Assembly (NCBI GenBank): GCA_030737875.1
Contig: CM060910.1
Coordinates: 632,821,303 to 632,885,302, forward strand
Direction of reading: 5' to 3'
From: Allium sativum
Taxonomy: Eukaryota > Streptophyta > Magnoliopsida > Asparagales > Amaryllidaceae
DNA: 64,000 nucleotides
The number at the start of each line of letters is the position of its first letter. The first letter of the stretch is position 1. The notes beneath the pieces were generated by a model that saw nothing but the letters and a program-made list of their open reading frames with translations, searched no databases and was not told the origin of the DNA. The translations under genes and the position numbers were made by a program. Of this stretch, positions 12,897 through 22,685 are shown one piece after another.

Positions 12897-12997
12897 CAGG
12901 TCGACCTGTAAGGGGGGAGGTCGACACTACGGTCGACCTAGGGGGTAGGTCGATCCTATGGTCAACCTGGAGGGGGGGGGGTAGGTCGACCCCCTGG
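12897..12997 (-). promoter_or_regulatory. GTCGAC-palindrome cluster in U3 of element 2 5' LTR
   Basis: GTCGAC at 12900, 12920, 12932 and 12985, with GGTCGATC and GGTCAACC variants between. It lies about 110-210 bp upstream, on the minus strand, of the TATA-like box at about 12785. Confidence 0.45.
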
Positions 12998-13202
12998 TCC
13001 AGTGCTGCCTGAAATCTGCTGAATCTTCTGAAGGCCATAACTTCTTCATCTGGACTCCGATTTTCGAAAACTCGGACTCTATTTCATGTAGAATTCCGAG
13101 ACGAATGCAATGGTGCAACTAATTTTCCCTTATCCTTATTTTAAAATTTAACTCTGCCTTGATTTCTTGTTTTAAAATGTTATCAAAATTCGGGTTGTTA
13201 CA

Positions 13203-14940
13203 AGTTCGAGTTGTACACCATTCATAAATCTCTCAAGTACTTGTTCTCGCAGAAGGATCTCAATTTGAGGCAACAGAGATGGATGGAATTCCTAGCGTCC
13301 TATGACCTTGAGATTGCTTATAACCCTGGCAAGGGTAATGTAGTGGCGGATGCACTAATTAGGCAGAGGATGACTTTGAGTCCTCTACTTGTAGAGAGGT
13401 AGAGCTTGGAGTATTTATCAACTTTTGATTTCAGACCCTCTACCGAATTCACACCTGGTTTATTGGCATCATTAGAGGTGTGACCTACTCTTTTGGATCA
13501 AATAGGAACTTCGCAGCGAGAATACCCACAGATAGTAGACATCTTGGATAGGCTCAGAAGAGGGAAGACTTCCCGTCACCTCAGTAGATATTCCACGGAT
13601 GATAGGGAGTGGTTGCGACGAGATGAAAGGCTTTGTGTTCCCCAAGTTGGGAGTTTGTTAAAGACAGTCCTTGAGGAAGCCCATCATTCTAAGATGACTA
13701 TTCATCCCGACAGTGATAAGATGTATGGAGATATGAAGAGGATTTTCTTTTGGGCTGGGATGAAGAAAGATGTAGCGGAGTTTGTTTCTCGATGTTTGAT
13801 TTTTTATCAAGTCAAAGCCGAGAAAAGGAAGCCCGGTGGTTTACTTCATCCTTTGGAGGTCCCACAGTGGAAGTGGGAGAGCGTCTCTATGGATTTCATT
13901 GATGGTTTGCCTAGATCGAGGAAATGCAACACCAATATTTGGGTTATAGTTGACAGGCTTACTAAGAGCGCTCATTTCATTCCCGTTAAGAGTAATAGGA
14001 CGGCATCATGGTTGGCAGCAGTTTACCTTCATGAGATAGTCCATCTACATGGAGTACCTTCCAGTATTATGAGTGATCCTGACCCCATATTCACCAGTGA
14101 GTTTTGGAGGTGCTTGCAAGAAGCAGTAGGTACACAGTTATGTTTGAGCACAGCCTATCACCCTCAGACCAATGGACAGAAGGAAAGGGTGAACAAGGTC
14201 CTTGACGATCTGTTAAGACTGTGTATCTTAGAATTCGGAGGGACATGGGAAGAGCATCTTCCTTGGTAGAGTTCGCCTACAACAACAGTTATCAAGATAG
14301 AATTGGCATGTCACCCTTCGAGGCATTGTACGGACGACCCTGTAGATTACCGACTTGTTGGTGGGCGTCTACAGAAAGGCTTCTACTTGGACCTGAGATG
14401 ATTAGGGAAACTTCAAAAAATATTGATCTTATTCACAGACGCATGAAGACAATTCAGGACAGGAAGAAGTCCTACGTAGATAAGAGAAGAACTGATATTG
14501 ATTTTGAGGTGGGAGACATGGTTTTCATCAAGGTATCACCTTTGAGGAATGCAGTTCGTTTTGGATCTGTAGGGAAATTGGCGCCAAGATTTGTAGGTCC
14601 ATTTCCCATAACAGAAAGGATTGGTCAAATGGCTTATAGAGTGAAGTTACCAGAGAGATCGGCCGGTGTTCATACTGTTTTCCATGTTTCTCATTTACAG
14701 AAATGCTTGCATGATACCGCATAAGTAGTGGAGCCAAGCATGCTTGAGGAAGTAGAGGTAGAACGGGAAGCGACAATTAGACGAGTTCCTACCCATATTC
14801 TTGGATCAGAGGTTAAGAAGCTACGCAACTGAAAGGTCAAGTTGATGAAAGTTCAATGGGGAGAAGACCCCGAGAATGCAACTTGGGAGACTGAAGACAA
14901 GATTCACGCTTTGTACCCTTTTCTTTTTAAGGGTATGTTC
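13203..14940 (+). pseudogene. pol fragment of element 3: RNase H end, integrase, chromodomain
   Basis: 13203-13400 encodes the RNase H tail ([30 protein letters not shown]) and then stops at about 13400. 13493-14269 carries the integrase zinc-binding region (HHSKMTIHP; the terminal CxxC has decayed to CLIFYQ) and the catalytic core: MDFIDG (first Asp), SDPDPIFTS (second Asp), and NGQKERVNK (Glu). A frameshift near 14262 moves to 14221-14724, with the FEALYGRPCR block and the SH3-like GPFPITERIGQMAYRVKLP region. After a TAA at 14722 the frame continues into a chromodomain (VQWGEDPENATWETE, about 14770-14930) with another stop before it. At least four lesions make it non-functional. Confidence 0.88.
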
Positions 14941-15524
14941 TTAACTTCTTTTCCAAAGCTTTTTATTCGTACTTGCTTCCATCATTTAAGTATATCCTAT
15001 CGATCGAATCTTCAACCTTTAGGTGGGAAACCATGGATGTAAACATGCGTTTGAGACATGTTATGTTTGATGGATGCAAGTCGATGCAAGTTTGCTAGTG
15101 GTTGCTCGTGGATGCATATACACACACATTAGGCACTAGATCGGCTTAATCACTCTCATACTGCATATGGATGTGTATGCATTTTTCTTCTTTTATGGAT
15201 GGAAATGGGTGTATCATCATATGAAGGATTGCATTTGGATGGATGATTGTGCACACACATAGTTCACATGATATACTGGGATTGTTTGCATACATGTTGG
15301 ATTCGTGGCACTAACAACGTTGCATTAAGGAGGTTAACTGAATCAATAGACCACCTGATTTTTCGCATTAGTATAGAGACAAATACACACACCTTTGCAT
15401 ATGTTCATATAAGCATTATAAATATTTTAAGAACAATGGATTCCAGTGATTGGTGATGAGTAGATGGATGATGGATGTTAGGATATACATTCTTCTTAAC
15501 TTGGAGATTTCGGGGACGAAATCC

Positions 15525-15540
15525 TTTAAGTATGGGAGAA
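15525..15540 (+). other. Polypurine tract of element 3
   Basis: AAGTATGGGAGAA lies directly before the LTR start TGTAACACC, preceded by the CGGGGACGAAAT motif that also precedes the LTRs of the other gypsy elements here. The 14941-15524 stretch between chromodomain and this tract holds no gene. Confidence 0.75.
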
Positions 15541-15797
15541 TGTAACACCTCGTAATTTTAAAGACCACTATAATGATAAACTAAAGAATACTTAATTAAA
15601 TATTGGGAATTCAGGGAAACGGACTACGCCATTGCGTTCATCTCGGAATTTTTCTTAAGATAGACCCCAAGTTTGCATAAAACGGACATCGTATGAAGAA
15701 GATATTAAGGTTTGAAGTTTGTATGCATATAAGCAATATATATATAAATAGTCCAAAAATCAAAATTAAAGAGCGGGAACGGGGGAAATCGGCCCTT

Positions 15798-15864
15798 TAG
15801 GGGTCGACCCCATGCCCCATGGGTGTCGACCCTTACACGGGATTGTCGACCCCTGGGTCGACCC
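15798..15864 (+). promoter_or_regulatory. GTCGAC-palindrome cluster upstream of TATA box, element 3 LTR
   Basis: Four GTCGAC sites at 15803, 15825, 15845 and 15857, three of them inside GGGTCGACCC or a close variant. The clear TATA box at 15934-15941 is 70-135 bp downstream, making this the cleanest example of the shared U3 arrangement. Confidence 0.5.
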
Positions 15865-15933
15865 AGCCCGATCTGGGGAAGATTCCTCCTCTGCACTTGG
15901 ACGCGTTTCTGAACGAGATTGTTGACCTTAGGC

Positions 15934-15941
15934 TATAAATA
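15934..15941 (+). promoter_or_regulatory. TATA box of element 3 LTR promoter
   Basis: GGCTATAAATAGAC, a strong plant TATA context, about 395 bp into the LTR; transcription of the element would begin roughly 30 bp downstream. Confidence 0.6.
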
Positions 15942-18900
15942 GACATCATTTCCATTGTTCTATTCACCAAAAACAATGGAGACAACGAGGTGCTACCCCA
16001 ACTCAAATTGAACTAGCCTATTCTTCTACAACAACAAGTTATATGTATTCAAGAATCTCTGCTACGACATCAACAATCACTTCTTTGTTCTTTAGATCCA
16101 GTCCCTGTGAGTTCATGTTATTTTTAGATATAAACATTTAATAAGTAATCTTGACTTGCTTATAAGTTTGGATCTAAGTTTATGCCTGTTAATAACCTGA
16201 ATCATAATTGAATAGATCTACCTTACTTGTACACCTGATCCTTTGTTTAGTTCTTACATGCCTATCTTTATCATGACTATTCTGTTAGTATGCCTAATCA
16301 TGTCACCATATGCCTATCCTGTTAATACGCTTATTTCTGTCATCATATGCCTGTTTTGATTTTATGCCGACTTTTGTTCTCCTCTCCCTTTTCTTCCCTT
16401 TTTATTTTTATAGCTAGGCTACCTTCGAGCTTAGGCCTATCGCTGAAATATGCAAGCACACGAAATTGGGAATGGTTGGGAATGATAAATTGGGGCATAA
16501 CTTATATTGTAAAACATGATTGGGATTTGGGGCATAATTTATAACTTGATCTAAAACTTTAATTTGGGACCTAACTTTTACCGTGAATCAGACTAGGATT
16601 TAGGGCATAACCTTGGATAAACATGAAAAATCGTTTAATGATGAATATGCCAAGATTTACAGTAATTAGAAATTGTAACCGCACTTAGACACAAGGTTAG
16701 ACTACACTTGTGATAGAAGTCTGCCCAGAACTGCCGGAAAATCCAGCACCCACAAGTGGTTAATCTAATGTGAGGGGTCAAGTGAATAAATATACACGTA
16801 ACGGTGCTGAGACACGAGGTTAAGTCCAACTTGTGGTAAAAGTCTGCCCGGAACCACCCGGCATATCCAGCATCCACAAGTGATAGACTTAATGTGAGAG
16901 GTCTAGTCCATTAATAGTCATAAATGGAAATATGATAATAACTTGTTAACCTGAAATACTTAACCTATTTAAATCCGTGGGGGTTACATGAACCTGTCGA
17001 ATTGAGTAGGGGTTAAGTAAACTTGCTTGAATCAGTACGAGTTATGTTAATCTTGTTAAATCTACGGGGGGTTATATAAGCTCGACAAACTTAACTTGTA
17101 TTACATGTTGGGGTTATACAACCTTGTTAAACTGTTAGGCATAACCTTTTAAAAATTCTAGTAGTGGGGATGCAAGCCCATGGGGTAGCTTATATCATAT
17201 GTTATGTAGGACCCGTATCAGTCAGTAATCCATCTTGGTATCAAACGGGGAACCCTGAACTAGGTTGGGGTCAAGGCATGCTTACTGAGTTAATTGTAAG
17301 AGGTTTATATAGGTGGAGGTGTTGACAGCGCGGGATCCAGTGGAGTCATGTGCATGTATGGGTCCGACTTGCTCGGGAAAATTAAGACATTGTGACATCA
17401 GTAGATGGTTGTGCCTCTCGAAAATAAACAGGATGCCACTTTAGGAAGTGATACATCCTACTGTGGGGCCAGCATAAGATAACTACAGGGTAGGGAGCCG
17501 ATCGATTGGGGTAGTAATTAGGGTACATCTAGTCTTGCTTGTTTAGAAGCCCATTATTATCGTTGGGGGTAACACCTGTCATTTCTGTTGGGCTGTTTGT
17601 TATTATTGTTGGGGGTAAAACCCGTCACTAGAAGTACACCTAAGTCTACCATCTGTTTCTATAGGGATCATCTTGTTTCTGTTATACTAGTATTGGTGCA
17701 GAAAAGTATTCGAGAAGCGCAATATATTATGTTCTGTTTATTCTTCTCATCCTGCTCATTCTGTTATACCTGTCTTATGATACTGTAATCTCTCTCATCC
17801 AGTTTATATGCCTGTCATGATGCTTTTACTTATTTATTTGCTAAAAGTAATTGTACTCTCCAGACTTTATGTCTGACCCATTTTTCTCCTCTTCTCTCTC
17901 TTCCGTCCCCCCTCCCCCCTCCGATTCTCAAGGTGGAAATACTCGGACTTGATTTGGATTCTCTCTTTCATTATGCTTGGTGCTACTTAGATGTACCATT
18001 TTGATTTCCTATCTTCCTTGAAATGGCTATATTTTGGGGACTATGCTTTTTTATATATTATTGCACTCTGATGATTTTAGTACATGACAGAAGTTTTAAA
18101 TTGATGTATTAGGGTTTTTTGTATTTCAGACTTATGATGTAACTAGGTTTTGGACCACGATGATTTCTATTTAATAAAGTTTTAAATTCCGCTGTTATTT
18201 TATATCTTTCTTGTGATGTTTATGTTTCTGTTTACCTATAACGCTTCACGAAACTTAATGCATTCTGATAAAAAGTGACATTAACGTACGTGGGGTGTCA
18301 CGTTACAATTTTAGAAATTTACTGGTTTGTAATATTAAGAGTTGCATCAAAATGATTTTTGAGAAGATTGTGCAAATTTGTTTTCAAAAAGTATTGAATG
18401 CAGAAGTAAGCTGTGGGGTTAAGCAATATAAGGGGTTAAGAGAAAGCACAAAAAAAAAAAAAAAAAATGAATTGGTCATATGAGGTGCATAGGTGACCTT
18501 GAGTGAAATATAACATAAATTTTCCATAAAGGATGGATGGTGATACACTTTAACTTGTTGGAAGAAGAAGAATTATAAGATAAGTTTTTATGAATCAATA
18601 AGCTTGTAAGTAAACATATTTTGTTAAAGTGACAAAGAAATTTACTTCACACAGAACACAAAAGTCTTCTCTAGAAAAGGTTCATGGAAACTTGACCTTG
18701 TTTAATTAAAAATAATTTAGTGAGAAGGGTCACATTAGTGTGCATAGACTGTTAGTAAAGGTTTGAGGAAATTATGAAAAGATGTTTCAAGTAGTTACTA
18801 TTTAAAAAAGAGGAAATGAATAGAAAAGAAAAAGAAGAGCAAGTTGAGATTTTTATAAGTAAATTAATGACATGGTTAATAATTAATTGAAATCCCTTTT

Positions 18901-19745
18901 AGCGCTCTTGGGGAAATATGAAAGTTTTCTTTTAGTATAGATTTGCATTACAATGTAGCGTTCTATTTTAGAGAAACAAAATAGTTTAGTGGGATATTTT
19001 CTTACTAGATGTCTGTGGCGACCGCTAGGTAAGAACAAAAACATTGGATATTGTAAATAAAACGAAGGTAAAAGACGAACAACTAAAAGAAAAACAAACA
19101 AAGATGACTACTGCAAAATTGAGAACAAGAAAAGAAAATGAATTCTTCCAAATAAGCATAGAAAACTCAAAAGAAAATTTTCTTATGTAAACTATGCTTG
19201 GAATAGAAAATAGGTTTTTTTTTTTTTTTTTTTTGTAAGATTAGCAATTAAGGTTTCCAAGTATGGGGGAAAATGTGCATAAAAGTGGATGGAAACATGT
19301 AATTTTCCATTTTCTATCACTTTCTAACATAATAAATTGAATTCAAAAAATTAGACTTTTCTGAAATTCGCAAATTTAAAGGTTATTGGTAGGATTTGGA
19401 TGCAAAAAATTGGATGAACTATGCATTTACTCTGTAAGAGTGTGGAAAAAACTGAATGAAAAAGTATTTTTGATTTTCTAAATATTGCATTTATATAGAA
19501 ATTGCTAGTATATTTAGGATGGGTGCATCAAATTTTCAAAAGGTTTTAAAGAGAATTTACATTCATATAAGATGTACCTCTTAAGCATTCATCGCATTCA
19601 TGTATTTTTATGTTGTATTACGCTTTGCACAAGTGCACAAATGGCTGCAAAAATTGAATGTACATAATATTGTAAATTATGCGAGGAATTACTTAATTTT
19701 ATCGTTACCAAATTTCGGGGACGAAATTTCATATGGATAGGAGAA

Positions 19746-21261
19746 TGTAATACCCCGCATTTTAAATTAAATAAAAAAAATAAAATTCGAATTTTTTTTT
19801 TTGAATTTGGTCACGTAACTAACGTCATTACGTCTTTGGCATTTTTAAGATCAACGTAGACATAAGGTTTGCAGAACTTAGACTTAAAACGAAGAAGATA
19901 TCATTAAATGAAGTTTCAGAACAAACATGAAAAAGAAGAAAATAAAAGAAACACACATAAAACTAATAGTTTCCAATGTTCTAATTTTATAAACAAAAAG
20001 TAATGTGATTTAGTGGTTGAGCACTTGCCTCCCAAGTTGTAGCGTGCGAGTTCGAATTTCACCAACGTCATGTTTTTAAATCTTAAGAAGACCGACCAAA
20101 AAGATGCATGTTCCAAGAGAAAAGTATATGTGTATGTACATATAAGAAAAGATTATATATAGATGGAGTTGTACGTAGAAATATACACGTAGATTTAAAT
20201 TCGAAATTCGAACGTATATTAAAAACGAAAAGAATCAATGAATTGATAATGTTAATAATAACATTTAAGTAACAAAAATTACGCAACTATTTATGGTTGA
20301 AATTTTATGAAGTTGTGCATAAATATACACATATATTTAAAATTGAAATTCAAAGTGCAAAATAAAACGGAAAATAATAAATAGATTGAAAAAAAAACTA
20401 GGCAAGAAAATAACTTAATAGGAAAACATTTTAATCGGAGCAACAATCATGAACCAACGACCCAGTATATGATTATTTCATTTGTATACAGGTCGACCTG
20501 CTTGGGCACTGCGTCGACCTAGGGGTCGTCCCACTTGTGGCGTGGGTCGATCCACTTCGGGTCAGGAAGCGTGGTTTGTTTTGTTCTGCACGGTTCGGAT
20601 TTGTTCGTTTTAAATCGTACAGATGAGGTACTTTCGAGCACCTATAAATAAACGAGTAGGGCCTAGCCTCTAACTCATATTTTTTGAAAAGGCGTCAGAG
20701 CTCGTAAGATGATGGATTGACTCGGATGGGACAATTTATTCCAATTTAACACAATTCAACATTATATTGTTACTCCATAAATCTATTTAATCATTTATGA
20801 ACATGGTTTTTAAACAAAACTTCTAGTTTATTATATAATTTCAACAACTTACATCTACGAACACAAATTCACATATTATTAATTATATTGTTAAATTATA
20901 CACTTCATATTAAAAAAATATTTTCACTTAAATATTGATTACCAGTCAATAATTTATATTTTTAATATTTGTTTTATTATCAAAATATAATATACAAACA
21001 TAGATTGAAATAAATTTTCTTATCATGAATTTTATTTATTCCAATACACACAAATTTATTACTTGAACTGTTATACAAGTTTGGCTCTTGAACTCCTATT
21101 TTATAATTTTCAAACTTAAATTTTTAAAGCACATTTTATAGTTAGGCAGGCAGTCGGAGGGCTGGCCTGGAGTCGAGAGACTGACTATAAAATCAGTTGT
21201 TAAGGTTACCAAGTTGTAGCCACCACTAGTTAAAGTGAACGTTACGTACGTTTGGTGTCCA
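19746..21261 (+). repeat. LTR of element 4 (right edge approximate)
   Basis: Begins TGTAATACCCCGC. It shares with the other LTRs an ATTACG...AAAACGAAGAAGATAT block near 19826-19900, two GTCGAC sites (20492, 20513), and a TATA box CTATAAATAA at about 20643-20652. The terminal CA is degenerate, so the end coordinate is a best estimate. Confidence 0.55.
19999..20075 (+). other. tRNA-like (SINE-type) internal-promoter sequence
   Basis: TAGTGGTTGAGCACTTGCC (box A type, 20011 on) and GAGTTCGAATTTC (box B type, 20048-20060) are spaced as in the tRNA-related head of plant SINEs, which commonly carry this same CTTGCCTCCCAAG block. No proper acceptor stem closes around it, so it is not a functional tRNA gene. 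It lies inside the LTR of element 4; body and tail of a SINE are not clear. Confidence 0.5.
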
Positions 21262-21420
21262 AGTCTATGCCTAGCTAAAATTATGTGTGTAATGTTGCGG
21301 TTGTTGATGGTGTGGTACTGATGTTGGTTACATGCACGGTGGTGAATGATGATGAACCAACGAGAACGTTAGGCTTTTTAAGAAGAGTAGTCTGTAGCAC
21401 CTATTTCGAAAAGTTAACAT

Positions 21421-21510
21421 AATTTTTTTTGGTACAGTGATTAATGTGTAGTGTTGTTTTCGAAAGGTCAGAGGTTCAATTCCCACTGTTGTGACATAAA
21501 AAAAATGTGC
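21421..21510 (+). other. Second tRNA-like SINE head with short A-rich tail
   Basis: GGTACAGTGATTAATGTG (box A-like) and GAGGTTCAATTCC (box B, 21471-21483) are followed by CACTGTTGTGACAT and an A8 run at about 21498-21505. This is the layout of a plant SINE 5' head; the full extent and target duplication are not resolved. Confidence 0.45.
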
Positions 21511-21549
21511 AATGTAATACAAGTACAAATTTAGGAGTCTACTAAAACT

Positions 21550-21741
21550 TCAAGTTCCCTTTATGATCTTGGCACGGATGGTCTCCACAAACGGCTCCAC
21601 ACTGAATTGAAGAATCGAGATATTAGTCTCCAAATTGCTTTGATTCTTCAAAATGAAAGCAGTTTATCCTAGTTTACTGGCAAGAGCCGCTGAGAATTGT
21701 CTCATGTTTTCATGACTACTTATCCTAGTTTTCGAAATCAT
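21550..21741 (-). pseudogene. Unrecognised gene-like fragment, antisense, one internal stop
   Basis: The minus strand from ATG at 21741 reads 64 codons in one frame, ending at a stop at 21550, interrupted only by one TAA about 27 codons in. The composition looks protein-like (HENMRQFSAALASKLG, then NLETNISILQFSVEPFVETI and RAKIIKGT before the stop). I do not recognise the family. It could be the 3' exon of a decayed host gene or chance. It lies between the element 4 remnant and the NXPE-like gene; the surrounding 21262-22196 stretch holds nothing else I can support beyond the SINE-like head. Confidence 0.3.
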
Positions 21742-22196
21742 AATTATTTAGATTATCTGCTTTGCAAATTCATTTCCACCACCATCCTTGAAGCTTAAAC
21801 ATTTTTGCATAAACAAGACGGTTATTTAATTTCAGCACTAGAACCGACGAAGCATAAGTTGCTTCATAATTATTTTTCAAATAGATTTGGACAACATTAA
21901 TGATTTTTTTTTTTTTTTCCTCTTAAGAAACATACATCAATGAATCTCTTTGAGTCTTCTTCTATTCGTTCTTTGATCTTACTTTTAAGATAGAAGAAGA
22001 TGATAAGTCGTCGTATTATTTAACACAAGAGTTGTTTTGATTTTGCATAAAAGTGAGTAAGAATGACATTGTCTTGCAGAATATCCGTTTTGATTTTGCA
22101 TAGGAGAAAGAATGACAGTGGTTAATATGCGTATATATGAAAGTTTGTATGTTGGCTGTGAAAATCCGTGTACCCTAATCTTTCTAGAAGAGGACA

Positions 22197-22372
22197 AGTT
22201 TATTCACACTTTATTGAAAGATGTGAACATAACTCTCGAACCTCATTGGTGAAAATCAGATAATCCCTCTGATTTTTTTGTGAAAATCAAGGAAAATCAG
22301 AGGGACTCCCTGATTTCTGCCAATGGGATCCGAGAGTTATATTCACATTTTTGGATAAAGTGTGAACAAACT
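22197..22372. mobile_element. Hairpin MITE (176 bp) upstream of the NXPE-like gene
   Basis: Two arms of about 80 bp are inverted copies of each other at roughly 85% identity: the left begins AGTTTATTCACACTTTAT, and the reverse complement of the right begins AGTTTGTTCACACTTTAT. Both continue through GTGAA.ATAACTCTCG and CCCTCTGATTTT, leaving a central loop of only about 15-20 bp. The arms thus make up nearly the whole element, as in foldback MITEs. Target duplications are not obvious. A transcript across it would form a long hairpin. Confidence 0.8.
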
Positions 22373-22624
22373 CGGACTTACCTGAACAGGTTTTACCGTT
22401 TAAAGCAAGGTCAGTCCATTCAATTCGAAAGTCTACTTGGTGACCAGTGGTTTGCAGTTGGATTTCTTATTATTCGGTGATAAATAAAGCAGGACCAAAA
22501 ATTGACACGAGACTCCATAAAAGACAGGGCCATGTTACCCATACTACGGATTCCTTTGTCTACTACTCCAACGAGTAATGAAGTCGCAATCAATCATTAA
22601 ATTTATTAGACGCCAATAACACTA

Positions 22625-22685
22625 CCCCTTTGTCTCTCCTCCTCTTTTAGTACTATCATATTATCACTATTTTCTATTCTATTTA
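22625..22685 (+). promoter_or_regulatory. Putative leader and pyrimidine patch of the NXPE-like gene
   Basis: A CT-rich TTTGTCTCTCCTCCTCTTTT patch (about 22629-22648), typical of plant core promoters, precedes an AT-rich leader and the ATG at 22686. TTAAATTTATTA near 22597 is a weak TATA candidate. Position-based inference only. Confidence 0.3.

Larger units (their letters stand above)
5241..13202 (-). mobile_element. Element 2: internally deleted gypsy element, minus strand
   Basis: Read on the minus strand: 5' LTR 13202-9128, primer site 9125-9114, a short decayed interior 9113-7205, polypurine tract next to 7205, and a 3' LTR starting at 7204 and interrupted at 5241 by element 1. The interior is only 1.9 kb where an intact relative (element at 38792-48523) has 4.7 kb, so most of pol is missing. 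The right edge TTGTTACA at 13202 abuts the RNase H region of plus-strand element 3, showing that element 2 inserted into element 3. Confidence 0.8.
9128..13202 (-). repeat. 5' LTR of element 2 (4.08 kb)
   Basis: Plus-strand edges are TGTAACACCCC at 9128 and GGGTTGTTACA at 13202. It is about 1 kb longer than the LTR of element 1, the difference being largely the tandem array at 10280-11330. A G13 run sits at 9492-9504 and a G10 run near 12972-12981. On the minus strand a GTCGAC cluster (12900, 12920, 12932, 12985) precedes a TATA-like box at about 12785-12792. ORFs inside it (for example 10457-10810) are repeat artefacts. Confidence 0.83.
13203..18307 (+). mobile_element. Element 3: Ty3/gypsy chromovirus, 3' half, plus strand
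   Basis: Begins mid-RNase H exactly at the edge of element 2's LTR and continues through integrase, chromodomain, a 3' untranslated stretch, polypurine tract and a 2.77-kb 3' LTR (15541-18307). The missing 5' half should lie beyond element 2, to the left of the window. The LTR ends TTACA at 18307, followed by ATTTT as the candidate 5-bp target duplication. The chromodomain places it, and by similarity elements 1 and 2, among plant chromoviruses (Tekay/Del-like by long LTRs). Confidence 0.85.
15541..18307 (+). repeat. 3' LTR of element 3 (2.77 kb)
   Basis: Starts TGTAACACCTCG and ends GTCACGTTACA, so the terminal TGTAAC is matched by an inverted GTTACA. The U3 has four GTCGAC palindromes (15803-15862) and a TATA box TATAAATA at 15934-15941, about 72 bp after the last palindrome. 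A diverged GGGGTTA-rich region at 16940-17160 corresponds to the repeat array of element 2. A polyadenylation-like AATAAAG occurs near 18173. The ORFs inside show no motif. Confidence 0.83.
18308..21261 (+). mobile_element. Element 4: gypsy element, 3' non-coding end and LTR, plus strand
   Basis: 18308-19745 is a coding-free, AT-rich stretch ending in AATTTCGGGGACGAAATTTC and a purine-rich GGATAGGAGAA, the 3' end signature of these elements. An LTR starting TGTAATACCCC follows at 19746. Element 3 inserted into this 3' region. Homopolymers (A17 near 18452, T20 near 19213) interrupt it. The right LTR edge is uncertain: I place it near 21261, where ACGTACGTTTGGTGTCCA resembles the end of element 3's LTR (ACGTACGTGGGGTGTCA). 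Confidence 0.6.

Noticed and set aside
20011..20061. Possible tRNA gene
   Set aside because: Box A and box B are present but no acceptor stem pairs around them; better read as a SINE-type head.
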